A stretch of DNA of 12,240 nt from Clostridia bacterium (GTDB taxonomy: Bacteria > Bacillota > Clostridia > Christensenellales > Aristaeellaceae): positions 1 to 12,240 of the forward strand of contig JAEDGL010000072.1 in the NCBI GenBank assembly GCA_016297535.1. The letters run 5' to 3'. Under the pieces are notes generated by a model. It was not told where the DNA came from and ran no database searches. It worked only from the letters and a program-made list of their open reading frames with translations. Within the stretch, counting starts at the first letter, position 1; the number at the start of each line of letters is the position of its first letter. A program made the position numbers and the translations under genes. Positions 5,904 through 12,185 of this stretch are shown here, in pieces.

Positions 5904-6749
5904 TTAGCGCAGCTTTTCCTTCAGGAAGGAAACAGCCAGCTCGATATCGCCATAGGGGTTGCCGCCCACTTCGCGCTCAATGGTCAAAAAGCCCCTGTAG
6001 CCAACCTCCTCCAGCGCCGCCAGATAGCCCGCAAAGGGCACCTGTCCCTCTCCCAGCGGCACCTCGGCAAAGGAGGGATCGGTTACGATCGCGTCATCCG
6101 GCACAAGGCCGTAGATGATTTCCGGGTTTTTGTCATACAGCTTGCGTCCGTCCTTGGCATGGGTGTGCACAATATAATCCTTCAGGTTGTGCACGGCGCG
6201 CACAGGATCGTCGCCGGTAACCATGACCAGATTGGCAGGATCCAGGTTAACGGCCACGCCGGTGGAGTGCAGGCCATCCAGAAAGCGCTTGAGCACGGCC
6301 GAGGGTTCGGGGCCGGTTTCAATGGCAAAGTGCGCCTGCATGCTGTCGGCATAGGCGGCCAGCTGGCCGCAGGCGTCCTGCATAACGGCATAGCGGGGAT
6401 GGGTGGAATCGGCGGGCACAACGCCGATATGGGTGGTTACCACGTCGGTTTCCATGTCTCTGGCCAAATCCAGAATGCGCTTGGATTTTTCAATCAGCTG
6501 AGGGTTGAGTTCGGCATTGCCAAAACCCCGGCCCAGATCGCCGCACAGCGCGGAAATCACCAGTCCGTGGTCCTTGACCTTTTTGAGAAATTCGCGCCGT
6601 TTTTCTGCGGTCATGTTTTCGGGAGCCATTTCGCCGCGGGTGGCATATACCTGAATCCCCTGTGCGCCAACCTTTTGGGCGCAGTCCAGCGCCTCATCGG
6701 TGGGCAGGCGGAAGGAGTCGAGCATAACGCCAATAGGAAACTGATACAT
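5904..6749 (-). CDS. Sugar phosphate isomerase/epimerase, second xylose-isomerase-like TIM barrel
   Basis: A 281-residue protein, first gene of the leftward operon. I start it at ATG 6749-6747 (MYQFPIGVML) because AAGGAGG at 6759-6765 lies 9 bases upstream; the longer open frame to 6851 has no such signal and crosses the promoter. The barrel strands and ligand motifs are AQGIQVYATRG, LVISALCGDLG, DVVTTHIG, HFAIETG (E144), AVNLDPAN (D170), IVHTHAKD (H197) and FLTIERE (E258), matching the Glu/Asp/His/Glu metal set of the superfamily. PLGEGQVPF at 231-239 is the substrate-side loop often seen in sugar-phosphate or inosose-type members. It is a distant paralogue of the 4777-5634 protein. Context (a second barrel, a dehydrogenase remnant, a divergent glycosidase) points to catabolism of an unusual sugar released from a glycoside; the exact reaction is not readable. 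Confidence 0.93.
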   Translation of the reverse strand: MYQFPIGVMLDSFRLPTDEALDCAQKVGAQGIQVYATRGEMAPENMTAEKRREFLKKVKDHGLVISALCGDLGRGFGNAELNPQLIEKSKRILDLARDMETDVVTTHIGVVPADSTHPRYAVMQDACGQLAAYADSMQAHFAIETGPEPSAVLKRFLDGLHSTGVAVNLDPANLVMVTGDDPVRAVHNLKDYIVHTHAKDGRKLYDKNPEIIYGLVPDDAIVTDPSFAEVPLGEGQVPFAGYLAALEEVGYRGFLTIEREVGGNPYGDIELAVSFLKEKLR

Positions 6750-6791
6750 AAAAGGGACCCTCCTTGTAACGATAGTTTTGCCTGTTGATTT

Positions 6792-6800
6792 ATTATACCA
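6792..6800 (-). promoter_or_regulatory. Extended -10 promoter of the TIM-barrel operon
   Basis: On the minus strand, TGGTATAAT (6800-6792) is an exact consensus -10 with the TGn extension, about 43 bases before the ATG at 6749. No good -35 hexamer is present at 16-18 bases, in keeping with an extended -10 promoter or one that needs an activator. Confidence 0.75.
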
Positions 6801-6847
6801 TATTTGCCGTGGAAAGGAATATGCAATTTTCCCGGGAAAAGGGTTCT

Positions 6848-6889
6848 GCACAGAATGCCTGTTTCGGAAAATCGTTGGTCATTCTGCGC
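6848..6889. promoter_or_regulatory. Inverted repeat between the divergent sugar genes, possible regulator site
   Basis: GCACAGAATG (6848-6857) and CATTCTGCGC (6880-6889) are 10-base arms with one mismatch, separated by 22 bases. TTCTG-CA-CAGAA at 6844-6855 adds a third, overlapping copy of the CAGAA half-site. It lies centrally in the 280-base gap between the two divergent transcripts, where an AraC- or LacI-type regulator would bind. No regulator gene for it lies in the window, so the role is inference. Confidence 0.4.
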
Positions 6890-6962
6890 ATGAGGGCGGG
6901 CAAACCTTTGAAAATCAAGCAAAAATCTGATTCCGGCAACAGGAAATCCGCCGCAGATGATG

Positions 6963-6978
6963 TATAATACCACTGGTA
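6963..6978 (+). promoter_or_regulatory. -10 box of the glycosidase gene with overlapping palindrome
   Basis: TATAAT at 6963-6968 is an exact -10 hexamer. The expected -35 position (about 6940-6945) reads CAGGAA, a poor match, suggesting activator dependence. TACCA-C-TGGTA (6968-6978), a perfect 11-base odd palindrome, overlaps the last base of the -10 and the transcription start, so it could be an operator. The leader would be about 55 bases long before the ATG at 7029. A second weak pair, AATCA/TGATT (6913-6917 and 6928-6932), lies upstream. Confidence 0.6.
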
Positions 6979-7028
6979 CTCTTCATACCCTCTTGCACTT
7001 ATTCATTCTGAACAGGGAGGTTAATCGA

Positions 7029-10000
7029 ATGCTGTATCCAAGGAAAAATGATCCTGTTCTGAGCGAGGAACTGTTCCGCAACCCCGGCAGCGAATATCGT
7101 GGCGCGCCATTTTGGGCATGGAACTGCGAGCTTGAGCAGGATGAGTTGCTTTGGCAGCTGGATGTATTAAAGAAAATGGGGCTGGGCGGCGCGCACATGC
7201 ATGTGCGTACCGGCATGGCAACCCCCTATCTGAGCGATGAGCACATGGCGCTGATCAGGGCCTGCGTGGAAAAATGCCGCGATGAGAACATGCTTGCCTG
7301 GCTGTACGACGAGGATCGCTGGCCCAGCGGAGCGGCGGGCGGCCTGGTAACCAGGGATTGCCAATACCGCGCACGCCATCTGCTGATGACCATGCACCCC
7401 TATGGCGAAACCCAGGCACAGGAGGAAATTACCTTTACCTGTGCCCGCAGCGGGCGCTCCAACAACGGCCGGCTGATTGGCTGCTACGATGTGGTGCTGG
7501 ATGAAAACGACTGCCTGCAGTCCGCAGAGCCAATCGCGCCGGAGGATGCTGCCCGGGGCCGCAAATGGTACGCCTATGTGGAAACCGATCCGTCCTCTCC
7601 GTGGTTTAACAACCAGACCTACGTCAACACCCTCGATCCGCAGGCCATCCGTCGCTTTATCGAGGTAACCTATGAGCGCTATCTCCAGGCTGTCGGCCAG
7701 GATTTTGGCGGCGTGGTGCCCGCCATCTTTACCGACGAGCCGCAGTTCAGCCGCAAGGAAACGCTTGCCTTTGCGCAGGAGGACCGCGACGTGATGCTGC
7801 CCTGGGCGGATGATGTGCCCGAAACCTTCCGCCAGGCCTATGGCGAGGATCTGGTGGCGCATCTGCCCGAGCTGCTCTGGGAGCTGCCCGGCGGCGAACG
7901 CTCGCTGATCCGCTACCATTATCACGATCACATTGCCGAGCGCTTTGCCCAGGCCTTTGCCGACCAGTGCGGCCAATGGTGCGGCGAGCACAACCTGATG
8001 CTGACCGGCCACATGATGGAGGAGCCCACCCTGCAAAGCCAGACCGCCGCGCTGGGCGAGGCCATGCGCTCCTACCGCAGCTTCCAGCTGCCCGGCATCG
8101 ACATGCTCGACGCCCGCTTTGAGCTGACCACCGCCAAGCAGGCGCAGTCCGCCGTGCATCAGTACGGCCGTCCCGGCATGCTCAGCGAGCTTTACGGCGT
8201 AACCGGGTGGGATTTTGACCTGCGCGGCCACAAGCTGCACGGCGACTGGCAGGCCGCGCTGGGCGTAACGGTGCGCGTGCATCACCTGAGCTGGGTCAGC
8301 ATGAAGGGTGAGGCCAAGCGCGACTATCCCGCCTCCATGAGCTATCAATCGCCCTGGTGGACGAATTACCATGTGGTGGAGGATCACTTTGCCCGCGTAA
8401 ACACCGCCCTGACCCGCGGCCGTCCGCTGGTGCGCGTGGGCGTGATTCACCCGGTGGAAAGCTACTGGCTGCACTGGGGCCCCAGCGAGCAGACGCACGG
8501 CGTGCGCAAGCAGCTGGACGATCAGTTCCAGAGCCTGACGGACTGGCTGCTCAAGGGCAGCATCGATTTTGATTTCATCAGCGAATCGCTCCTGCCCGGC
8601 CTGTGTGAAACCGCCTCCGCCCCCCTGCGCGTGGGCGAAATGGCCTATGATGTCATTGTGGTGCCCGGGTGCGAAACCCTGCGCTCCACCACGCTGGACC
8701 GTTTGGAGGGCTTCCTGGCCGCCGGCGGACGGCTTCTTTTCCTGGGCAACGCGCCGGAGCTGGTGGACGCCGTTCCCAGCGCGCGCGGCAGGGTGCTGTG
8801 GGCCAACGCCCAGCGCTGCGCCTTTGAGCGCGAGGCCGTGCTGAATGCACTGAGCCCCGTACGCCTTCTGGATATCCGCAACGCCGACGGCACCCGCACC
8901 GGCAACCTTATCCATCAGCTGCGTCAGGACGATGACGGGCTGTGGCTGTTTGTGGCCCATGCGCAGGAGCCCGAATCCAGAGAGATCGTCCGGGCGCAGC
9001 CTATCCGCCTGAGCATGCAGGGCGCCTTCTCGGTGGAGCTGTACGATACGCAGACGGGCGGGATCCGCCCGCTCAAGGCGGTGGTGCGCCGCGGCCAGAC
9101 CCTTGTGGAGGCAACGCTGTACGACTACGATAGCCTGCTTCTGCGCTTTAATGTGGACCGTTCGATGGAAACACCCGCTCAGGAAGCGCCCGTATGCAGC
9201 GTTCGCGCGCTGCCCGTGCCGGAGCTGGTGGATTACCGCCTGGACGAACCCAACGCCGTGCTGCTGGACAAAGCGGAGTTTGCGCTGGATAACGACCCCT
9301 ACCAGCCCATGACGGAGCTGCTTCGCGCCGACAACGCGCTGCGCGACCAGCTTGGCTGGCCCCGGCGGCAGGGCTCTGTAGCCCAGCCCTGGGTATTGCC
9401 GCAGGAAGACCTCTGCCACACGGTGCGCCTGCGCTTTCATGTGTACAGCCGGATTGCCGTGCATGGCGCAAAGCTGGCGCTGGAGGACGCAAACGCCGCC
9501 AGCATCACCCTCAACGGCCAGCCGGTAACCGCCGCGCCGCAGGGCTGGTTTGTGGACAAAGCCATCCGGACCGTTGCCCTGCCGGACCTGACGGCGGGGG
9601 AAAACATCATCGAGGTTGCGCTTCCCTTTGGCCGCAGCACCCATGTGGAATGGTGCTATGTGCTGGGCGACTTTGGCGTGGAACTGGCCGGTTCCCGCCG
9701 CACCATTGTGGAAAAGCCCGCTCAGCTGGGCTTTGACGATATCGTCCGCCAGCGCCTGCCCCACTACACCGGCAACCTGACCTATCAGCTTCCCCTCCGC
9801 ACCGGGGGCGGCTGCCTGCGCGTAACGGTGCCGCATTACTGCGGCGCAGGCGTGCGCGTGCAGCTGGATGGCCAGCCCGTGGGGCATGTGCTGTACCCGC
9901 CCTATGTGCTGGACATGGGCAGGGTGGATGCCGGCGAGCACCTGCTGGAGCTTACGCTGCTCAACACCCGCGAAAACGCCTTCGGCCCGCTGCACTATAC

Positions 10001-10139
10001 CGGGGTATCCCGCAGCGCGCCGGACAAATGGCGCACGCAGGATTCCCAGTGGACGGAGTCCTACCGGCTGGTGCCGGTGGGCATCCGCACCGCGCCGCTG
10101 GTGGAGGAATACAGCCGGGAGGAACCGGCACAATCCTGA
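7029..10139 (+). CDS. GH106-like glycoside hydrolase (alpha-L-rhamnosidase-related), cytoplasmic
   Basis: A 1036-residue protein. ATG 7029 is chosen because GGGAGG (7015-7020) lies 8 bases before it; the longer frame from 6957 begins upstream of the -10 box. Residues 16-32 (FRNPGSEYRGAPFWAWN), 52-62 (LGGAHMHVRTG) and 93-101 (YDEDRWPSG) are the hallmark N-terminal barrel motifs of the GH106-like group. Acidic residues in conserved contexts include E237 (FTDEPQF) and E387 (LSELYGVTGWD), followed by HHLSWVSMKGEAKRDYPAS; which are catalytic is not assigned here. Residues about 540-590 (IVVPGCETLRSTTLDRLEGFL, AAGGRLLFLG) form a GATase-like Rossmann subdomain. The C-terminal third is beta-rich, with galactose-binding-type jelly-roll features. 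There is no signal peptide, so the enzyme should act on imported oligosaccharides or glycosides. Rhamnosidase activity is characteristic of GH106 but not proven for this subgroup. It is divergent from, and probably functionally linked to, the TIM-barrel operon. Confidence 0.9.
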   Translation: MLYPRKNDPVLSEELFRNPGSEYRGAPFWAWNCELEQDELLWQLDVLKKMGLGGAHMHVRTGMATPYLSDEHMALIRACVEKCRDENMLAWLYDEDRWPSGAAGGLVTRDCQYRARHLLMTMHPYGETQAQEEITFTCARSGRSNNGRLIGCYDVVLDENDCLQSAEPIAPEDAARGRKWYAYVETDPSSPWFNNQTYVNTLDPQAIRRFIEVTYERYLQAVGQDFGGVVPAIFTDEPQFSRKETLAFAQEDRDVMLPWADDVPETFRQAYGEDLVAHLPELLWELPGGERSLIRYHYHDHIAERFAQAFADQCGQWCGEHNLMLTGHMMEEPTLQSQTAALGEAMRSYRSFQLPGIDMLDARFELTTAKQAQSAVHQYGRPGMLSELYGVTGWDFDLRGHKLHGDWQAALGVTVRVHHLSWVSMKGEAKRDYPASMSYQSPWWTNYHVVEDHFARVNTALTRGRPLVRVGVIHPVESYWLHWGPSEQTHGVRKQLDDQFQSLTDWLLKGSIDFDFISESLLPGLCETASAPLRVGEMAYDVIVVPGCETLRSTTLDRLEGFLAAGGRLLFLGNAPELVDAVPSARGRVLWANAQRCAFEREAVLNALSPVRLLDIRNADGTRTGNLIHQLRQDDDGLWLFVAHAQEPESREIVRAQPIRLSMQGAFSVELYDTQTGGIRPLKAVVRRGQTLVEATLYDYDSLLLRFNVDRSMETPAQEAPVCSVRALPVPELVDYRLDEPNAVLLDKAEFALDNDPYQPMTELLRADNALRDQLGWPRRQGSVAQPWVLPQEDLCHTVRLRFHVYSRIAVHGAKLALEDANAASITLNGQPVTAAPQGWFVDKAIRTVALPDLTAGENIIEVALPFGRSTHVEWCYVLGDFGVELAGSRRTIVEKPAQLGFDDIVRQRLPHYTGNLTYQLPLRTGGGCLRVTVPHYCGAGVRVQLDGQPVGHVLYPPYVLDMGRVDAGEHLLELTLLNTRENAFGPLHYTGVSRSAPDKWRTQDSQWTESYRLVPVGIRTAPLVEEYSREEPAQS

Positions 10140-10195
10140 GAATAGGCTCCCGGCCTCAACCCAAAACCCGCACAGGGCAGTACCCCTATATCAGT

Positions 10196-10234
10196 GAATC
10201 CACCGTATGCTGCAATCATACGGTGGATTCTTTT
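10196..10234 (+). terminator. Strong intrinsic terminator after the glycosidase gene
   Basis: A perfect 14-bp stem, GAATCCACCGTATG (10196-10209) with CATACGGTGGATTC (10217-10230), closes a 7-base loop, and TTTT follows. It begins 57 bases after the stop codon. Base composition changes sharply just after it. Confidence 0.93.
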
Positions 10235-10277
10235 CTGAGCATGATTCAAGCTTTCCAATCCACGATTTGTTTGTCAA

Positions 10278-10745
10278 CTATTTTGCTTTACATGATATTT
10301 TATGAACATCCAATTGAAAAACAGCAACTGCTTCCAGCAGATTATCGTGATAACTCCATCCCAAACGTTGCGTTGCCTGCTTCATCAATGTATTCAGTCC
10401 CATTTTCTTTTCTTCAGGATCATCTACCAGCTGTAGCCTTCCTGTACCGATCACACTTTGAAACGCTGCCGAGCAATCACAGGCTCTTTCCTTTTCCAAT
10501 AGTTGATATTTTCCATCTATCTCAAATCCTACTACTGGTTTCGCTTTACTAAGTTCATACTTTCTTCCTGCTTTTGCACCATGAAAGTAAAACGTAAAAT
10601 GATCATTTTCACATACATATCCATAATTGACGGGAACAATGTAAATATCTCCATCATCATAAAAGGCAATCCTGAGTATCTGTTCCTGGGCAACAAATTC
10701 TTCTATTGCTTTTATGTTTGTTATTTCTCTGTCACTTCTTCGCAT
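10278..10745 (-). CDS. Pyridoxamine 5'-phosphate oxidase-family flavoprotein, NimA-like
   Basis: A 155-residue protein with the split-barrel FMN-binding fold. Five in-frame ATGs occur in 20 bases; I choose 10745-10743 (MRRSDREITN) because GGAGG lies 8 bases before it, whereas the others overlap or crowd that site. Family signatures are RRSDREI at the start, DDGDIYIVPVNYGY (30-43), FTFYFHGAKAGRKYEL (50-65, the usual FMN-phosphate region), VVGFEIDG, CDCSAAFQSVIGTGRL (89-104) and the EEKKMGLNTLM helix. Relatives include the Nim nitroimidazole-resistance reductases and many small flavin reductases of unknown substrate; drug resistance cannot be claimed from sequence. It follows the Rrf2 gene by 60 bases on the same strand with no terminator between, so the two are probably cotranscribed. 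It is A+T-richer than the genes to its left. Confidence 0.9.
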   Translation of the reverse strand: MRRSDREITNIKAIEEFVAQEQILRIAFYDDGDIYIVPVNYGYVCENDHFTFYFHGAKAGRKYELSKAKPVVGFEIDGKYQLLEKERACDCSAAFQSVIGTGRLQLVDDPEEKKMGLNTLMKQATQRLGWSYHDNLLEAVAVFQLDVHKISCKAK

Positions 10746-10805
10746 ATCCATTTCCTCCATCATTCCCGAACGGTCTCGCTCTTTCTCTAATCGCTGAAAA
10801 AAATC

Positions 10806-11246
10806 TTATGGTTTTCTTTCAAGAATTGCACGATAGTCTTTTACGATTTTTTCCATCGTGATCGATTTCATACTGGATACCAGATCTTCTTTCAGTATTT
10901 TATAGGTTTGATCAAGCACCTCCTCGATGTTTCTTCCCACTGGACAGAAAGGAGAGGGGGCAGGATGGACACTGATCATTTTCTCAACGGCCTTCGGATC
11001 CACCGCCGCGCAAACGCGGTATAGCGAAATATCCTGAATGGGAACTGCAAGCGTTGCTCCGCCTGTTCCAAACTTTACATCAATGATTCCATCCTTTTTC
11101 ATTGCGCTGAGGATATTTCTGATGGTAACCGGATTGCATCCTGTAGAAAGCGAAAGCAATTCGCTGGTCACTTTGTTTTCTTCTCCATATTCCTTTATGA
11201 ATATCAAGCAGTGAACCGCAATCGAACATTTATGACTGATATGCAT
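10806..11246 (-). CDS. Rrf2-family transcriptional regulator, YwnA-like
   Basis: A 146-residue winged-helix regulator. The start is ATG 11246-11244 (MHISHKCSIAVHCL), 9 bases after GGAGG (11256-11260); an open frame extends 10 codons upstream but runs through that site. The helix-turn-helix spans about residues 22-55 (NKVTSELLSLSTGCNPVTIRNILSAMKKDG), followed by a wing with GTGGATLAVP. In the sensing region only C101 (PFCPVGRNI) is present, so the three-cysteine set that holds an iron-sulfur cluster in IscR or NsrR is absent. The CPVGRNI motif is that of YwnA-like members. Other cysteines are at 7, 13, 37 and 79. A thiol or small-molecule signal is therefore more likely than a cluster (inference). 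It probably represses itself and the divergent EFR1 gene through the inverted repeat at 11288-11310. Confidence 0.92.
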   Translation of the reverse strand: MHISHKCSIAVHCLIFIKEYGEENKVTSELLSLSTGCNPVTIRNILSAMKKDGIIDVKFGTGGATLAVPIQDISLYRVCAAVDPKAVEKMISVHPAPSPFCPVGRNIEEVLDQTYKILKEDLVSSMKSITMEKIVKDYRAILERKP

Positions 11247-11266
11247 AATCCAAATCCTCCAGTTCA

Positions 11267-11295
11267 ATTGTAGCATAGAAAAACGCTGGTGTAAA
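11267..11295 (-). promoter_or_regulatory. Promoter of the Rrf2 - NimA-like operon
   Basis: On the minus strand, -35 TTTACA (11295-11290), a 17-base spacer and -10 TACAAT (11272-11267), with a TGn extension (ATGCTACAAT). The -35 is inside the left arm of the inverted repeat at 11288-11310. The transcript would start close to the ribosome binding site at 11256-11260, giving a very short leader. Confidence 0.82.
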
Positions 11296-11310
11296 TATTG
11301 ACATTACACC
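11288..11310. promoter_or_regulatory. Candidate Rrf2 operator covering both divergent -35 boxes
   Basis: GGTGTAA (11288-11294), 9 bases, then TTACACC (11304-11310): perfect 7-base arms. The left arm overlaps the -35 of the leftward promoter (11290-11295), and the spacer holds the -35 of the rightward promoter (11298-11303). An additional half-site, GGTGTAG, occurs at 11336-11342 in the rightward leader. Rrf2 proteins bind dyad sites of comparable size as dimers. Binding by the adjacent regulator is inference. Confidence 0.75.
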
Positions 11311-11326
11311 AAAAGCATGCTACAAT
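11298..11326 (+). promoter_or_regulatory. Promoter of the EFR1-type gene
   Basis: -35 TTGACA (11298-11303, exact), a 17-base spacer and -10 TACAAT (11321-11326) with a TGC extension. The ten bases ATGCTACAAT are identical to those of the opposing promoter. The leader is about 40 bases before the ATG at 11374. Confidence 0.88.
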
Positions 11327-11373
11327 ACGTCACAAGGTGTAGTTTTATTTTTTACATCAAAGGAGGAAGCACC

Positions 11374-12129
11374 ATGAAGTACTATCAGATTGTTTTCAGC
11401 CCAACAGGGGGAACCCAACGCGTATCAGAGGCAATTACACAAAGCTGGGAAGAGGTGAACACCGTGGATCTATCCAATCCAGTTCCAGCCGCTACAGACA
11501 TATCCTTTGATAGCAACTCTCTTGTCCTTATTGCCATGCCTTCTTTTGGCGGCGTTGCGCCACAGCTTGCTCTGGATCGCCTTGCCAGGCTCAAGGGGAA
11601 CGGAGCAAAGTGCGTGATTGTTGCGGTTTATGGAAACCGCGCTTACGAGGATACCCTTGTTCAAATGGAAGATGAGGCCCAAAATGCCGGGTTCCAGGTG
11701 ATTGCGGCCATTTCTGCGGTGGCGGAGCATTCCATCATACACGAATATGCAACCGGAAGACCTGATGCGGATGATTGCAAGAAGCTTGCAGAATTCGGGA
11801 AGCAGATTCTTGAAAAAGCTGCTGCTCGCCAACCGTCCAAGCCCTCTGTCCCCGGCAACAGACCCTATCGAAAGGCCGAGAGCGGGCTGGTTCCAAAAGC
11901 CGGTTCCGGCTGTACCTCCTGCGGATTGTGCGCACAGAAATGTCCCGCAGGCGCGATCCCCACAAGCACGCCCGAAACTACCGACAAAAGCAAATGCATA
12001 TCCTGTATGCGATGCGTGTCCATATGTCCCGCTCATGCCAGAAAGGTTAACAGTCTCATCGTTTCCATGGCTGCAGCAGCAATCAAGAAAGCCTGCTCCG
12101 TAAAAAAAGAAAACGAATTGTTTCTATAA
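11374..12129 (+). CDS. EFR1-family ferredoxin: flavodoxin-like domain plus two [4Fe-4S] motifs
   Basis: A 251-residue soluble electron-transfer protein. ATG 11374 follows AGGAGG (11361-11366) by 7 bases. The N-terminal flavodoxin-like domain (about 1-155) opens with YQIVFSPTGGTQRVSEAI, an FMN-phosphate loop, and includes LVLIAMPSFGGVAPQLALDRL and the CVIVAVYGNRAYEDTL strand-loop near the flavin. After a proline-rich linker (about 170-179), a bacterial ferredoxin domain carries C180-x2-C183-x2-C186-x3-C190-P and C208-x2-C211-x2-C214-x3-C218-P, complete for two [4Fe-4S] clusters. The family would shuttle electrons between a flavin and iron-sulfur centres in anaerobes; the partner is unknown. 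It is divergent from the Rrf2 gene and shares its operator, so expression is probably redox- or stress-controlled. Its 3' end is followed by a hairpin and a second copy of the multi-hairpin repeat. Confidence 0.94.
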   Translation: MKYYQIVFSPTGGTQRVSEAITQSWEEVNTVDLSNPVPAATDISFDSNSLVLIAMPSFGGVAPQLALDRLARLKGNGAKCVIVAVYGNRAYEDTLVQMEDEAQNAGFQVIAAISAVAEHSIIHEYATGRPDADDCKKLAEFGKQILEKAAARQPSKPSVPGNRPYRKAESGLVPKAGSGCTSCGLCAQKCPAGAIPTSTPETTDKSKCISCMRCVSICPAHARKVNSLIVSMAAAAIKKACSVKKENELFL

Positions 12130-12149
12130 AGCAGTCTCCAGCCATTGCA

Positions 12150-12182
12150 ATTGCTCCCAGCCCGCTTCGGGTTGGGAGCAAT
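12150..12182 (+). terminator. Strong hairpin after the EFR1 gene, terminator without a U-tract
   Basis: ATTGCTCCCA (12150-12159) pairs with TGGGAGCAAT (12173-12182). The stem continues through a G-T wobble and CCCG/CGGG to a CTT loop at 12165-12167, for about 15 pairs. It begins 20 bases after the stop. CAAAGCG follows rather than a T run, so classical intrinsic termination is doubtful. Its position relative to the next repeat motif matches that of H10 in copy 1 read on the minus strand, so it may be part of the repeat. Confidence 0.6.
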
Positions 12183-12185
12183 CAA

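Noticed and set aside
4249..5907. A 552-codon plus-strand open frame through the hairpin array, the TIM barrel and the dehydrogenase remnant
   Set aside because: It crosses the array and runs antisense to two recognisable proteins. It has no family motif or ribosome binding site.
6750..6851. The upstream extension of the second TIM-barrel frame to 6851
   Set aside because: It would cross the extended -10 box at 6792-6800 and the AAGGAGG at 6759-6765. The ATG at 6749 is correctly spaced.
6957..7028. The upstream extension of the glycosidase frame to 6957
   Set aside because: The earlier ATG lies before the -10 hexamer; the ribosome binding site at 7015-7020 fits only the ATG at 7029.
7167..10133. 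A 988-codon open frame on the minus strand opposite the glycosidase
   Set aside because: It is a codon-bias shadow of a G+C-rich gene. Its translation is rich in His, Gln, Ala and Gly without family motifs, no ribosome binding site precedes it, and the plus strand carries an unmistakable GH106-like protein.
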